Source of the DNA: Alphaproteobacteria bacterium
Lineage (GTDB): Bacteria > Pseudomonadota > Alphaproteobacteria > Sphingomonadales > Kordiimonadaceae
Assembly: GCA_021774695.1 (NCBI GenBank)
Contig: JAJFIU010000147.1
Span: forward strand, 30,253-94,252
Direction of reading: 5' to 3'
Length of the DNA stretch: 64,000 bases
Shown: piece by piece, positions 19,787 through 29,396 of the stretch
How the letters are laid out: each line of letters opens with the position of its first letter
Numbering within the stretch: the stretch's first letter is position 1
Made by a program: the position numbers and the translations under genes
Notes under the pieces: model-generated
Told to the model about the DNA's origin: nothing
What the model saw: only the letters and a program-made list of their open reading frames with translations
Database searches by the model: none

Positions 19787-21424
19787 ATGACTGAAGAAGT
19801 TAAACAGTTGGAAGAAAAAGGGCGAGACCTTTTTGGTTGGAACCCGGATGATGAGGCCCAGTGGGAATCGGCGGGTAAAAAAATTGCCACTCGCAACCTG
19901 TGGATTTCAATCCCTGCATTGTTGTGCGGTTTTGCGGTCTGGCTTTATTGGGGCATCATCACTGTTCAAATGATGAACCTTGGCTTTAATATCAGCCAAT
20001 CTGAACTATTCACTCTTGCCGCTATCGCGGGCTTGTCTGGCGCAACACTGCGTATCCCAAGTACCTTCTTCATTCGAATAGCCGGAGGCCGCTATACGTT
20101 ATTTTTAACCACAGCCCTATTGATCATACCCGCAGCTGGCGTTGGCTATATGCTGCGAGACATCAACACACCGCTGTGGCAGTTCCAACTGATGGCGCTC
20201 CTTTCCGGTATTGGCGGCGGCAACTTTGCGTCTTCCATGTCAAACATCAGTTTCTTTTACCCGAAGAAAATCCAGGGGTATGCGCTGGGTATGAACGCTG
20301 GTTTGGGTAATTTCGGTGTTACAACCATGCAGATTTTGGTGCCTCTGGTAATGACATTCGCTCTGTTCGGCGGCGATCCAATGACGCTGAAAACCACATC
20401 CGGCACATTGATTGGTAAGATCCCTGCAGGGACCGATGCTTATATATTCAACGCCGGTTGGGTATGGCTGTTGTTCCTGGTGCCGCTTGCAATTGCAATC
20501 TGGTTTGGCATGAACACCATCCGCGACGATCATGTTTCCCCTGATGCGAGTTCTGCCCTGCCAGCCTTTGGTAAAATTCTGGGTATGCTCTTGATTGGTT
20601 TGGCTACAGCGTCGTTTGGTTTGTGGTTGATGCTGCCGGAAGCAACGGGTGGATCCGGTCTTAATGTGAATAAATGGATCGTATTGCCGATTGTTATTAT
20701 TTCAACCCTTGGCTTGATGAAACTGATCCCTGGAAAAATTCAAACAAACCTCAAGCGTCAGTTTGCAATTTTTGACAATAAGCACACCTGGGCCATGACT
20801 GTTATCTATACGATGACATTTGGTAGCTTCATTGGCTTCGCGGCAACAACTGCGCTGGCGATTAAAGTGATCTTTGGTTACCAGCACATTATGGGCGCTG
20901 ACGGCGTGATGACCCATATTGCAAACCCTAATGGCCCCAGTGCCCTGATGTTTGCATGGATGGGCCCTTTCATCGGTGCGCTTATTCGTCCGCTTGGCGG
21001 CATGTGGGCCGACAAAATGGGCGGCGCCAAAGTAACGCAAATTATTAGTGTTGTGATGGTCGCAAGCGCGCTGGGCGTGGCTTACTATATGAAGGCAGCT
21101 TATGCGTCTGCCACACCAGAGGAATTCTTTTATCCGTTCCTTGGTCTCTTGGTCATTCTGTTTGCAGCAACCGGTATTGGAAATGGTTCAACTTTCCGCA
21201 CCATTGCCATGGTTTTCAACAAAGAGCAGGCCGGGCCGGTTCTGGGTTGGACAAGCGCGATTGCAGCGTACGGCGCCTTCATTATTCCCAAGGTGTTCGG
21301 CGAGCAGATCAAAGCAACCACACCTGAGTATGCTCTCTATGGCTTCGCTGTTTTCTACAGTGTCTGCATCCTGATCAACTGGTGGTTCTACCTACGCAAG
21401 AACGCCTACGTGAAAAACCCGTAA
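19787..21424 (+). CDS. narK: NarK-type nitrate/nitrite transporter (MFS), second copy
   Basis: 545 aa with an N-terminal cytoplasmic extension (KGRDLFGWNPDDEAQWES) and about 12 transmembrane segments. It belongs to the NarK2-like class (nitrate/nitrite antiport) found beside or fused to NarK1. Signatures are LSGATLRIPSTFFIRIAGGR, GGGNFASSMSNISFFYP, MNAGLGNFGVTTMQ and RPLGGMWADKMGGAKVT. The ribosome-binding site AAGGAGA precedes the ATG at 19787. It is followed after 26 bp by narG. Two transporter types in one operon fit nitrate import and nitrite export during respiration. Confidence 0.92.
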   Translation: MTEEVKQLEEKGRDLFGWNPDDEAQWESAGKKIATRNLWISIPALLCGFAVWLYWGIITVQMMNLGFNISQSELFTLAAIAGLSGATLRIPSTFFIRIAGGRYTLFLTTALLIIPAAGVGYMLRDINTPLWQFQLMALLSGIGGGNFASSMSNISFFYPKKIQGYALGMNAGLGNFGVTTMQILVPLVMTFALFGGDPMTLKTTSGTLIGKIPAGTDAYIFNAGWVWLLFLVPLAIAIWFGMNTIRDDHVSPDASSALPAFGKILGMLLIGLATASFGLWLMLPEATGGSGLNVNKWIVLPIVIISTLGLMKLIPGKIQTNLKRQFAIFDNKHTWAMTVIYTMTFGSFIGFAATTALAIKVIFGYQHIMGADGVMTHIANPNGPSALMFAWMGPFIGALIRPLGGMWADKMGGAKVTQIISVVMVASALGVAYYMKAAYASATPEEFFYPFLGLLVILFAATGIGNGSTFRTIAMVFNKEQAGPVLGWTSAIAAYGAFIIPKVFGEQIKATTPEYALYGFAVFYSVCILINWWFYLRKNAYVKNP

Positions 21425-21450
21425 ACAAAAATGGCATTCGGAGAAAACCC

Positions 21451-24400
21451 ATGAGCAATTTTATCGACCGGCTCTCATACTTCACCAAATCGCCTGAGAC
21501 ATTCTCGGACGGTCACGGCATTACAACCGACGAAAGCCGATCCTGGGAAAAGGCCTACCGTGGCCGCTGGTCACATGACAAAGTTGTGCGCTCCACCCAC
21601 GGGGTGAATTGTACCGGGTCTTGCAGTTGGAAGATTTACGTAAAAAACGGCCTGGTAACCTGGGAAACCCAGCAGACAGACTATCCCAAAACCCGGCCGG
21701 ATTTGCCCAACCACGAACCGCGTGGCTGCGCGCGCGGCGCCAGCTACAGTTGGTATCTATATAGTGCTGCGCGGCTGAAATATCCGCTGGTTCGCGGCCG
21801 GTTGCTGGCTCTGTGGCGCAAGGCAAAAGAAGAGTTTCCAGACCCGGTCGATGCTTGGGGGAGTATTGTTTCAGACCCCAAAAAGGCCAGCGAATATAAG
21901 AAAGTACGCGGCCTTGGTGGTTTTGTCCGCGCTGAATGGGACGAAGTGAACGAGATTACCGCCGCGTCTAATGTTTATACAGCCAAAGAGTTTGGCCCCG
22001 ACCGCATCATCGGATTTTCGCCGATCCCGGCGATGTCCATGGTGTCTTACGCGGCGGGTAGCCGGTATTTGTCATTGATCGGCGGCGTTTGCATGTCTTT
22101 CTACGATTGGTACTGCGACCTGCCGCCCAGTTCGCCGCAAACATGGGGCGAGCAGACCGACGTACCTGAAAGTGCGGACTGGTATAATTCAGGCTATATC
22201 ATCGCCTGGGGATCCAACGTGCCGCAAACCCGCACACCAGATGCCCATTTCTTCACCGAGGTGCGTTATAAAGGCACTAAAACTGTATCAGTAACCCCGG
22301 ATTATTCCGAAGTCGCAAAGCTCACCGATATTTGGCTTAACCCGCGTCAGGGAACCGATAGTGCAATGGCGATGGCAATGGGCCATGTGGTTTTGAAAGA
22401 GTTTCACACTGCTGGCAAATCAGAATATTTTGACGATTATTGCCGCATGTATACCGACATGCCGTTTCTGGTTGTTTTGGACGAAAAAGACGGTCAACTG
22501 GTGCCCGGTCGCCTGCTGCGTGCCTCCGATATGGCCGACAACTTGGGCGAAGAAAAGAATGCCGAATGGAAAGCTGTCATCCTTGACGGTAATTCTGACA
22601 AAATATGTGTGCCCAACGGCACTATCGGTTCACGTTGGGATGAAAGCAAAAAGTGGAATCTTGAGCTTAAGAATGTGGCTGATGGCAGTGATATTTGGCC
22701 CAAAGTCAGCCTGATTGAAGGCAGCGATACGGTCGAAGCAGTGGCCTTTCCCTATTTTGGCAACATAGTAAATGATCAGCCTATCTTCAAACACACCGAT
22801 CATGCCAGCGTTCTGGAACGCAATGTGCCGATTAAAACCGTTGAAACCAAAGACGGCCCTGTCAAAGTCGCGACAGTCTTCGATCTTATGGCCGCCAACT
22901 ACGGTGTAGACCGCGGCCTCGGCGGCGGTAATGTAGCAAAATCCTTTGATGACGACGTGCCCTACACGCCGGCTTGGCAGGAAAAAATTACCGGTGTGGA
23001 TCGCAGCAAAGTGATCCAGGTGGCGCGCGAATTTGCCACCAATGCTGACCAGACACGGGGTCGATCAATGGTCATTCTCGGGGCAGCAATAAATCACTGG
23101 TATCATATGGATATGATCTACCGGGGCATAATGAACCTGCTGATCATGTGCGGTTGTGTCGGTAAATCTGGCGGTGGCTGGGCGCACTATGTGGGCCAGG
23201 AAAAGCTGCGTCCACAAACTGGCTGGCAGCCGCTTGCCTTTGGCCTTGATTGGACGCGGCCACCACGGCACATGAATTCGACCAGTTTCTTCTACAACCA
23301 CTCCAATCAGTGGCGCTATGAAAAGCTGGAAGTGGACGAAATCCTGTCGCCGTTGGCTGATAAGGAAAAATGGCAAAATACCACATTGCTTGATTGCAAC
23401 GTACAGTCCGAACGTATGGGTTGGCTGCCATCTGCGCCGCAGTTGAATGACAATCCGCTGAGAGTAGCTAAAGCCGCTGATGCTGCAGGCATGAAAGCTG
23501 CAGATTATGTTGTCGAGAAACTCAAGTCTGGCGATCTTGCCTTTGCCTGCGAAGACCCGGATGATGCGAAAAATTTCCCGCGCAATATGTTTATCTGGCG
23601 CTCAAACATCCTTGGCTCTTCCGGCAAGGGTCACGAATATATGCTCAAACACCTGTTGGGCACCCAAAATGGCCTTTTAGGTAAGGACATGGGTTCAACT
23701 GGTGGCCAGAAACCAAGCGAGGTAGTTTGGCACGACGAAGCGCCGGAAGGTAAACTCGACCTTGTCGTTACGTTAGATTTCCGCATGTCAACTACCTGTG
23801 TCTATTCCGACATCGTTCTGCCGTCGGCCACATGGTACGAAAAGAACGACCTAAACACTTCCGACATGCATCCGTTCATTCATCCGTTGACACGTGCCGT
23901 TGATCCGGCGTGGGAAAGCCGCAGTGACTGGGATATTTACCGTGGTCTCGCAGAGAAATTCTCTGAAATCTGTGTCGGGCACCTGGGTGTTGAAAAAGAC
24001 ATTGTCACCTTGCCTATCCTCCACGATACGCCCGGTGAAATGGCGCAGCCGCTGGGTGTAACTGACTGGAAAAAAGGCCAGTGTGAGCCCATCCCCGGCA
24101 AGACCATGCCTAATATCATCGAAGTTACACGCGATTACCCCAATACATACAAGCGCTTTACCGCTCTTGGGCCGTTGATGGGTAAATTGGGTAACGGCGG
24201 CAAGGGCATTGGCTGGAACACCGAAGATGAAGTTGACCTTCTCGGTCGTCTCAACGGCGTCCACGACGAAACAGGCGCGAATGAGGGCATGCCAAAAATT
24301 GTCACTGACGTAGACGCGGCGGAGATAGTTCTGTCGTTAGCGCCTGAAACCAACGGTCAAGTGGCGGTAAAAGCATGGGCTGCGCTCGGCAATATCACCG

Positions 24401-25197
24401 GGCGGGAACATACCCATTTGGCCAAACCCAAGCAGGATGAAAAAATCCGTTTCCATGATATCAAAGCACAGCCACGCAAAATTATATCCTCGCCGACCTG
24501 GTCGGGGCTTGAGGATGAGCATGTCAGTTACAATGCGGGCTACACCAATGTGCATGAGCTTATTCCGTGGCGAACACTAACCGGCCGGCAGCATTTCTAT
24601 CAAGACCACGAATGGATGCGCGATTTCGGAGAGGGTTTCTGCGTCTACAAAGCACCAGTTAACACCAAGACCGTTGCGCCGGTTATGGAAAAGCACGGCC
24701 AAGGTGCTAAACAAGTGGCGCTTAACTGGATCACTCCGCACCAAAAATGGGGCATCCATTCCACCTACAGTGATAACCTGCTGATGCTGACGCTCAACCG
24801 CGGCGGGCCTGTGGTCTGGATGTCAGAAACCGATGCCCGCAAAATCGATGTCGAGGATAATGACTGGATTGAGCTTTACAACGCCAACGGCGCTATTATG
24901 GCTCGCGCGGTTGTCTCCCAGCGTGTGCCCGAGGGCATGACCATGATGTATCACGCACAGGAAAAAACCATCAACACGCCGATAGCTAAAACAACCGGCG
25001 GCAGGGGCGGTATCCACAACTCCGTCACCCGAACGGTGGTCAAACCTACGCACATGATCGGTGGGTACGCCCAACTGGCTTATGGCTTCAATTACTATGG
25101 CACTGTTGGTTCGAACCGCGATGAGTTTGTGGTTGTCCGGAAGGCCGAAAATGTCGAATGGGGTGAAGAACTCGCAACCCCTACAGCGGCCGAATAG
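21451..25197 (+). CDS. narG: Respiratory nitrate reductase, alpha subunit
   Basis: Catalytic Mo-bis-MGD subunit of the membrane-bound cytoplasm-facing nitrate reductase. I start at the ATG at 21451 (MSNFIDRLSYFTK) with GGAG upstream; the longer frame runs into narK2. 1248 aa, standard. The FS0 ligands are His50, Cys54, Cys58 and Cys93, equivalent to E. coli His49/Cys53/Cys57/Cys92. The molybdenum ligand is Asp223 in YDWYCDLPP, equivalent to Asp222. There is no twin-arginine export signal, as usual for NarG. narH starts 10 bp downstream. Confidence 0.97.
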   Translation: MSNFIDRLSYFTKSPETFSDGHGITTDESRSWEKAYRGRWSHDKVVRSTHGVNCTGSCSWKIYVKNGLVTWETQQTDYPKTRPDLPNHEPRGCARGASYSWYLYSAARLKYPLVRGRLLALWRKAKEEFPDPVDAWGSIVSDPKKASEYKKVRGLGGFVRAEWDEVNEITAASNVYTAKEFGPDRIIGFSPIPAMSMVSYAAGSRYLSLIGGVCMSFYDWYCDLPPSSPQTWGEQTDVPESADWYNSGYIIAWGSNVPQTRTPDAHFFTEVRYKGTKTVSVTPDYSEVAKLTDIWLNPRQGTDSAMAMAMGHVVLKEFHTAGKSEYFDDYCRMYTDMPFLVVLDEKDGQLVPGRLLRASDMADNLGEEKNAEWKAVILDGNSDKICVPNGTIGSRWDESKKWNLELKNVADGSDIWPKVSLIEGSDTVEAVAFPYFGNIVNDQPIFKHTDHASVLERNVPIKTVETKDGPVKVATVFDLMAANYGVDRGLGGGNVAKSFDDDVPYTPAWQEKITGVDRSKVIQVAREFATNADQTRGRSMVILGAAINHWYHMDMIYRGIMNLLIMCGCVGKSGGGWAHYVGQEKLRPQTGWQPLAFGLDWTRPPRHMNSTSFFYNHSNQWRYEKLEVDEILSPLADKEKWQNTTLLDCNVQSERMGWLPSAPQLNDNPLRVAKAADAAGMKAADYVVEKLKSGDLAFACEDPDDAKNFPRNMFIWRSNILGSSGKGHEYMLKHLLGTQNGLLGKDMGSTGGQKPSEVVWHDEAPEGKLDLVVTLDFRMSTTCVYSDIVLPSATWYEKNDLNTSDMHPFIHPLTRAVDPAWESRSDWDIYRGLAEKFSEICVGHLGVEKDIVTLPILHDTPGEMAQPLGVTDWKKGQCEPIPGKTMPNIIEVTRDYPNTYKRFTALGPLMGKLGNGGKGIGWNTEDEVDLLGRLNGVHDETGANEGMPKIVTDVDAAEIVLSLAPETNGQVAVKAWAALGNITGREHTHLAKPKQDEKIRFHDIKAQPRKIISSPTWSGLEDEHVSYNAGYTNVHELIPWRTLTGRQHFYQDHEWMRDFGEGFCVYKAPVNTKTVAPVMEKHGQGAKQVALNWITPHQKWGIHSTYSDNLLMLTLNRGGPVVWMSETDARKIDVEDNDWIELYNANGAIMARAVVSQRVPEGMTMMYHAQEKTINTPIAKTTGGRGGIHNSVTRTVVKPTHMIGGYAQLAYGFNYYGTVGSNRDEFVVVRKAENVEWGEELATPTAAE

Positions 25198-25207
25198 GAG
25201 AAGTTGG

Positions 25208-26764
25208 ATGAAAATACGTGCACAAATCGGCATGGTCCTCAATTTGGACAAATGCATCGGCTGTCATACCTGCTCGGTCTCTTGCAAAAATGTCTGGACC
25301 AGCCGTGAAGGTGTTGAATATGCCTGGTTCAACAACGTGGAAACCAAACCCGGCGTTGGCTACCCAAAAGACTGGGAAAACCAGCGTGAGTGGAATGGTG
25401 GCTGGGAACGCAAAACCAGTGGCAAAATTCAACCCAAAATGGGCGGTAAGCTAAGACTTTTATCCAAAATATTTGCCAACCCGGACCTGCCTGAAATTGA
25501 TGATTATTATGAGCCCTTCACGTTTGATTACGCCCACCTGCAAAATTCGCCGGAAGTGAATACGCCGCCAACGGCGCGCGCGCATTCGGCGATTACCGGA
25601 CAGAAAATGGAAAAAGTTGAATGGGGACCTAACTGGGAAGAAATCCTCGGCGGCGAGTTTGAAAAACGATCACAGGATTATAATTTCAAGGATATTGAAA
25701 AAGACATCTACGGCCAGTTTGAAAATACTTTCATGATGTATCTACCGAGGCTTTGCGAGCATTGCCTCAACCCCACATGCGTGGCTGCGTGCCCTTCGGG
25801 TGCGATCTATAAACGCGAGGAAGACGGCATTGTTTTGATCGACCAAGACAAATGTCGTGGCTGGCGCATGTGTGTATCGGGTTGCCCCTACAAGAAAATC
25901 TATTTCAACTGGCAATCCGGAAAATCGGAAAAATGTACCTTTTGTTTCCCGCGTATTGAGAACGGCGAGCCGACAGTATGCTCGGAAACCTGCGTGGGTC
26001 GCATCCGCTATCTTGGTGTCCTGCTTTATGATGCTGACCGCATTGAGGAAGCTGCGTCAACGGCCGACGAACAGGACCTGTATCAGGCCCAATGCGATAT
26101 TTTCCTGGACCCCCATGATCCTGAGGTTATTGCGCAAGCGAAACGAGACGGCGTACCTCATAGTTGGTTAGAGGCCGCAAAACAGTCACCGGTTTACAAA
26201 ATGGCGATCGACTGGAAAGTTGCCTTCCCGCTACATCCAGAGTATCGCACCTTGCCAATGGTCTGGTACATCCCGCCGTTGTCACCGATTCAAAGTGCCT
26301 ACAACGACGGAAAAATTCCCGGCGACGACATTATGCCGGATGTGAAAAGCCTGCGCATACCGGTCAAATACTTGGCCAATTTGCTAACCGGCGGCAAGGA
26401 AGAGCCAGTTGTGCATGCGCTTGAACGTATGATGGCGATGCGTAGTTTCATGCGCGGCAAAACCGTCGGCAGCGGCGGCGATAAAGCCATTCTTGACCGC
26501 GTTGGTCTGGATGAACGCACGCTGGCTGACATGTATAAAATCATGGCGCTTGCCGACTATGATGACCGTTTTGTCATCCCGACCAACCACCGCGAATATG
26601 CCGGCAAAACGCCGTTTGACAATGATATTGCTTTTGAAAGTCGGTCAGCCTGCGGCTTCAGTTTCGGTGACGGTTGTTCCGGTGGATCAAACGGTTCCAA
26701 GAGCATGTTTGGCGGACCAACGCACAAAAACACCATGAGCGGTAATGTAAGGAAACCAAAATGA
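25208..26764 (+). CDS. narH: Respiratory nitrate reductase, beta subunit
   Basis: Electron-transfer subunit carrying three [4Fe-4S] clusters and one [3Fe-4S] cluster between NarI and NarG. From the ATG at 25208 (GGAG upstream) it is 518 aa. The first motif is CIGCHTCSVSC (Cys16/19/22/26). The second group is LCEHCLNPTCVAACPSG, and the third, DKCRGWRMCVSGCP, contains the tryptophan that replaces a cysteine in the [3Fe-4S] cluster. The fourth is EKCTFCFPR. Its TGA overlaps the narJ ATG. Confidence 0.97.
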   Translation: MKIRAQIGMVLNLDKCIGCHTCSVSCKNVWTSREGVEYAWFNNVETKPGVGYPKDWENQREWNGGWERKTSGKIQPKMGGKLRLLSKIFANPDLPEIDDYYEPFTFDYAHLQNSPEVNTPPTARAHSAITGQKMEKVEWGPNWEEILGGEFEKRSQDYNFKDIEKDIYGQFENTFMMYLPRLCEHCLNPTCVAACPSGAIYKREEDGIVLIDQDKCRGWRMCVSGCPYKKIYFNWQSGKSEKCTFCFPRIENGEPTVCSETCVGRIRYLGVLLYDADRIEEAASTADEQDLYQAQCDIFLDPHDPEVIAQAKRDGVPHSWLEAAKQSPVYKMAIDWKVAFPLHPEYRTLPMVWYIPPLSPIQSAYNDGKIPGDDIMPDVKSLRIPVKYLANLLTGGKEEPVVHALERMMAMRSFMRGKTVGSGGDKAILDRVGLDERTLADMYKIMALADYDDRFVIPTNHREYAGKTPFDNDIAFESRSACGFSFGDGCSGGSNGSKSMFGGPTHKNTMSGNVRKPK

Positions 26765-27456
26765 TCACTTTCAAACTTCTCGGGCTGCTGCTCTCATACC
26801 CAAGCGAAGATATGCAGCACTATATGGGTGAGATCAAAGAAGCGATTAAACAGGAAGCGCTGGTGCCCGCTAAATTGAGAAAACCGCTGTTCGCCTTCAT
26901 GGATGATTTGGAGCGTCGCAGTATCCTTCGCATACAGGAAGATTATGTGGCTTTGTTTGATCGTTCCCGGGCCAACTCACTTTATTTGTTTGAGCATGTG
27001 CACGGCGAAAGCCGCGACCGCGGCCAAGCGATGGTTGACCTGATGGGTATTTATAAGACCCATGGCTTCACGCTGGCGAAGCGTGAACTGCCTGATTATC
27101 TGCCGCTTTTTCTAGAGTATCTGTCTGTTCGCCCCTTTGCTGAGGCGCAGGAAATGCTGGCTGAAACTGCACATATACTGGCGGCGGTCGGGGCAAAGCT
27201 TAAGGCTAAGAAAAGCCCCTACCAGCATGTTTTCCGCATCCTTGAAGTGCTAACCGACGTTGAAGTGGACCCCAAGGTTATCGAGCAGGCAGTTCTTGAT
27301 GCGAACCGCGAAGATAACAGCTTAGAGGCCCTTGACCGTGAGTGGGAAGAAACGCCCGCCTTTGACGGTACGGGAACTGCTGCTGACTGCGCCGTTTGCC
27401 CGCAGGCGACCCGGCACGAAACTAAACTTGCGGCCCCTGCCGCACCCATTGGATAG
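26761..27456 (+). CDS. narJ: Nitrate reductase molybdenum cofactor assembly chaperone
   Basis: TorD/DmsD/NarJ-family cytoplasmic chaperone needed for cofactor insertion into NarG and membrane attachment of NarGH. 231 aa, all-helical. The family segment LFDRSRANSLYLFEHVHGESRDRGQAM is visible in the first half, then LPDYLPLFLEYLS. It overlaps narH by 4 bp and precedes narI by 9 bp. The tail has two cysteines (CAVCPQ), a variable feature in NarJ. Confidence 0.94.
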   Translation: MITFKLLGLLLSYPSEDMQHYMGEIKEAIKQEALVPAKLRKPLFAFMDDLERRSILRIQEDYVALFDRSRANSLYLFEHVHGESRDRGQAMVDLMGIYKTHGFTLAKRELPDYLPLFLEYLSVRPFAEAQEMLAETAHILAAVGAKLKAKKSPYQHVFRILEVLTDVEVDPKVIEQAVLDANREDNSLEALDREWEETPAFDGTGTAADCAVCPQATRHETKLAAPAAPIG

Positions 27457-27465
27457 GAGAGGGAC

Positions 27466-28149
27466 ATGACCGCATATCTCAATGATTTTTTCTTCGGAAT
27501 TTACCCCTATCTTGCCATCGTGGTTTTGGTGCTCGGCTCAATGCTGCGCTACGATCAGGACCCCTACAGCTGGAAGGCTGGCTCAAGCCAACTGCTGCGC
27601 TCCAAGGGAATGCGGGTTGGCAGCAACCTGTTCCATGTTGGCATCATCCTGTTGTTTTTCGGGCACCTTGTCGGGCTTTTAACGCCGGAGCCCCTTTACC
27701 ACTTGGTGATGAGCGCACCGGAGAAACAGCTAATGGCGATGGTTGCCGGCGGCATATTTGGCACAATCTGTTTTGTCGGCATGACAATCTTACTCATTCG
27801 GCGACTAACGGACCCGCGCATACGCGCCACCAGCAGTTTCGCTGATATCATGATCCTTGTGGTTTTGTATGTGCAACTGATCCTCGGGCTTGCAACCATT
27901 CCGGCGTCGGCCCAGCATTCTGACGGTAGTTCGATGATAGCGCTGGCCAACTGGGCGCAGCATATTGTGACATTCCGTTCTGGTGCCGCTGATTTTGTAC
28001 TGCACGAGCCGGCCATCTTTAAAGCGCACATCGTGCTGGGGCTGACTATATTTGTATTGTTCCCGTTCACACGGCTTGTGCATGTGCTGTCAGCGCCGGT
28101 GAAATATCTGTTCCGGTCCGGTTACCAGATTGTGCGAAGGAGGGGCTAA
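27466..28149 (+). CDS. narI: Respiratory nitrate reductase, gamma subunit (diheme cytochrome b)
   Basis: Oxidises quinol at the periplasmic side of the inner membrane and passes electrons to NarH. 227 aa with five predicted membrane helices. Histidines that fit heme b ligation are in LFHVGIILLFFGHLVG and near the C-terminus in KAHIVLG and TRLVHVLS. It starts after AGGAGAGG, and the next gene follows by 3 bp. Confidence 0.95.
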   Translation: MTAYLNDFFFGIYPYLAIVVLVLGSMLRYDQDPYSWKAGSSQLLRSKGMRVGSNLFHVGIILLFFGHLVGLLTPEPLYHLVMSAPEKQLMAMVAGGIFGTICFVGMTILLIRRLTDPRIRATSSFADIMILVVLYVQLILGLATIPASAQHSDGSSMIALANWAQHIVTFRSGAADFVLHEPAIFKAHIVLGLTIFVLFPFTRLVHVLSAPVKYLFRSGYQIVRRRG

Positions 28150-28152
28150 ATC

Positions 28153-28605
28153 ATGCCGATTTATGTAAACGCAGTTGAAATAGACGATGATGCTGTCTTT
28201 AAGGAAATGCAGTTTCACCCGGCACCCACCCGCGAGGAGGCGCGCGACGAAGCGGCAAAGGCTTTGGTGATACAGGAATTGCTGCGCCAACAAGCTGTTG
28301 AAAATGGCATACTGGAGGACACGGCGGATATGGATGCTGTTGAAGCAGCTGCCCTAAAGTTGATGGAAACGCAAGTGACCACACCCGAAGCCGACAGCAT
28401 TGCCTGCCGCCGCTATTATGACCAAAATATTGAGCGTTTCCGGGTCGCTGAAGGTAGCAATATGCCACTGCCCTTTGACAAAGTTGAACACCGTATCCGC
28501 GATTATCTGCACACCAGGAGTATCCGCCATGGAATTCAGTCTTACCTGCTGGACCTTGCTGGAAAAGCAAAGATTGCGGGCTTTGATCTCTCGGCTAGCC
28601 TATAG
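28153..28605 (+). CDS. NifM/parvulin-like protein without the PPIase domain
   Basis: 150 aa. Many proteobacterial nar operons end with a NifM-like parvulin of nearly 300 aa. This protein keeps the N-terminal helical chaperone part (REEARDEAAKALVIQELLRQ, then CRRYYDQNIERFR at about 94-106) and the C-terminal helical part (LPFDKVEHRIRDYL to AGKAKIAGFDL). The catalytic parvulin domain that normally lies between them is absent, leaving a short linker (VAEGSNMP). The ends join in frame, so this looks like a stable reduced chaperone rather than decay. It is 3 bp after narI, so clearly in the operon. A role in NarGHI maturation is inferred. Confidence 0.75.
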   Translation: MPIYVNAVEIDDDAVFKEMQFHPAPTREEARDEAAKALVIQELLRQQAVENGILEDTADMDAVEAAALKLMETQVTTPEADSIACRRYYDQNIERFRVAEGSNMPLPFDKVEHRIRDYLHTRSIRHGIQSYLLDLAGKAKIAGFDLSASL

Positions 28606-28634
28606 GCTGAAGGCCTTGAAGGCGGAGTACCGCA

Positions 28635-29288
28635 ATGGACGCCTATGAAGAATTAATCAAAGGTTACAAGATTTTCCGGGCAGAATATCTCGGCAGGAAA
28701 TTTTCGGCTTACCGCGATTGGGCATCAAAGGGGCAAAGCCCGAAAACCCTGATTATTGGCTGTTCGGACAGCAGAGTGAACCCGGCAATCCTCACTCATG
28801 CGGGGCTGGGCGAAGTTTTTGCCGTTAATAATGTTGCCAATATCGTACCGCCTTACGAAAAAAGCCAGTCGCACCATAAGTCGCTGGGCGCTGCTATCCA
28901 ATATGCCGTCAACCATGTCAAAGTCGAGCATATCATTGTCATGGGCCACAGCGATTGCGGCGGAATTGCTGCCCTGATGGCCGACGACGGGTCTGACCGT
29001 TTTGACGCCGATGAGGATGACTATATCGCCGATTGGGTTTCAATTCTTAATCCGGCAAAAAAGGCCGTTCTGGAAAACAGCGGCGACAGCAGTATGGAAG
29101 AATGCTGCCGTCTCGCCGAAATGGAAGGCGCACTATTGTCGATCCAGAATTTGGCAGGCTACCCGTGGGTGCGGCAGGCTGTTGCTGAAAACGCCCTCAC
29201 CCTGCACGCCTGGTATTTCCATGTGGACAGCGGTGAGCTCTTGTCTTACCGCCCCGAAGAAGGGCGTTTTCGGCGACTGTGTCGTTGA
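28635..29288 (+). CDS. Beta-class carbonic anhydrase
   Basis: Interconverts CO2 and bicarbonate in the cytoplasm. 217 aa. Zinc ligands are Cys43 (in GCSDSR), His105 and Cys108 (in GHSDCGG), with the Asp45-Arg47 dyad. It starts 29 bp after the parvulin-like gene, with GGCGGAG upstream, so probably belongs to the nar operon. A carbonic anhydrase there is unusual; it may buffer pH or supply bicarbonate under denitrifying growth, which is inference. Confidence 0.93.
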   Translation: MDAYEELIKGYKIFRAEYLGRKFSAYRDWASKGQSPKTLIIGCSDSRVNPAILTHAGLGEVFAVNNVANIVPPYEKSQSHHKSLGAAIQYAVNHVKVEHIIVMGHSDCGGIAALMADDGSDRFDADEDDYIADWVSILNPAKKAVLENSGDSSMEECCRLAEMEGALLSIQNLAGYPWVRQAVAENALTLHAWYFHVDSGELLSYRPEEGRFRRLCR

Positions 29289-29396
29289 CGCCAGCATGTC
29301 GATGTCGGTGTGCCGATATTCTTCGGGTTACTGCTTCAATCAGATAGTTAATCCATCCAAAAAAAGTGACAATTTCAGCAAAAAAAGTGCCCTGAC

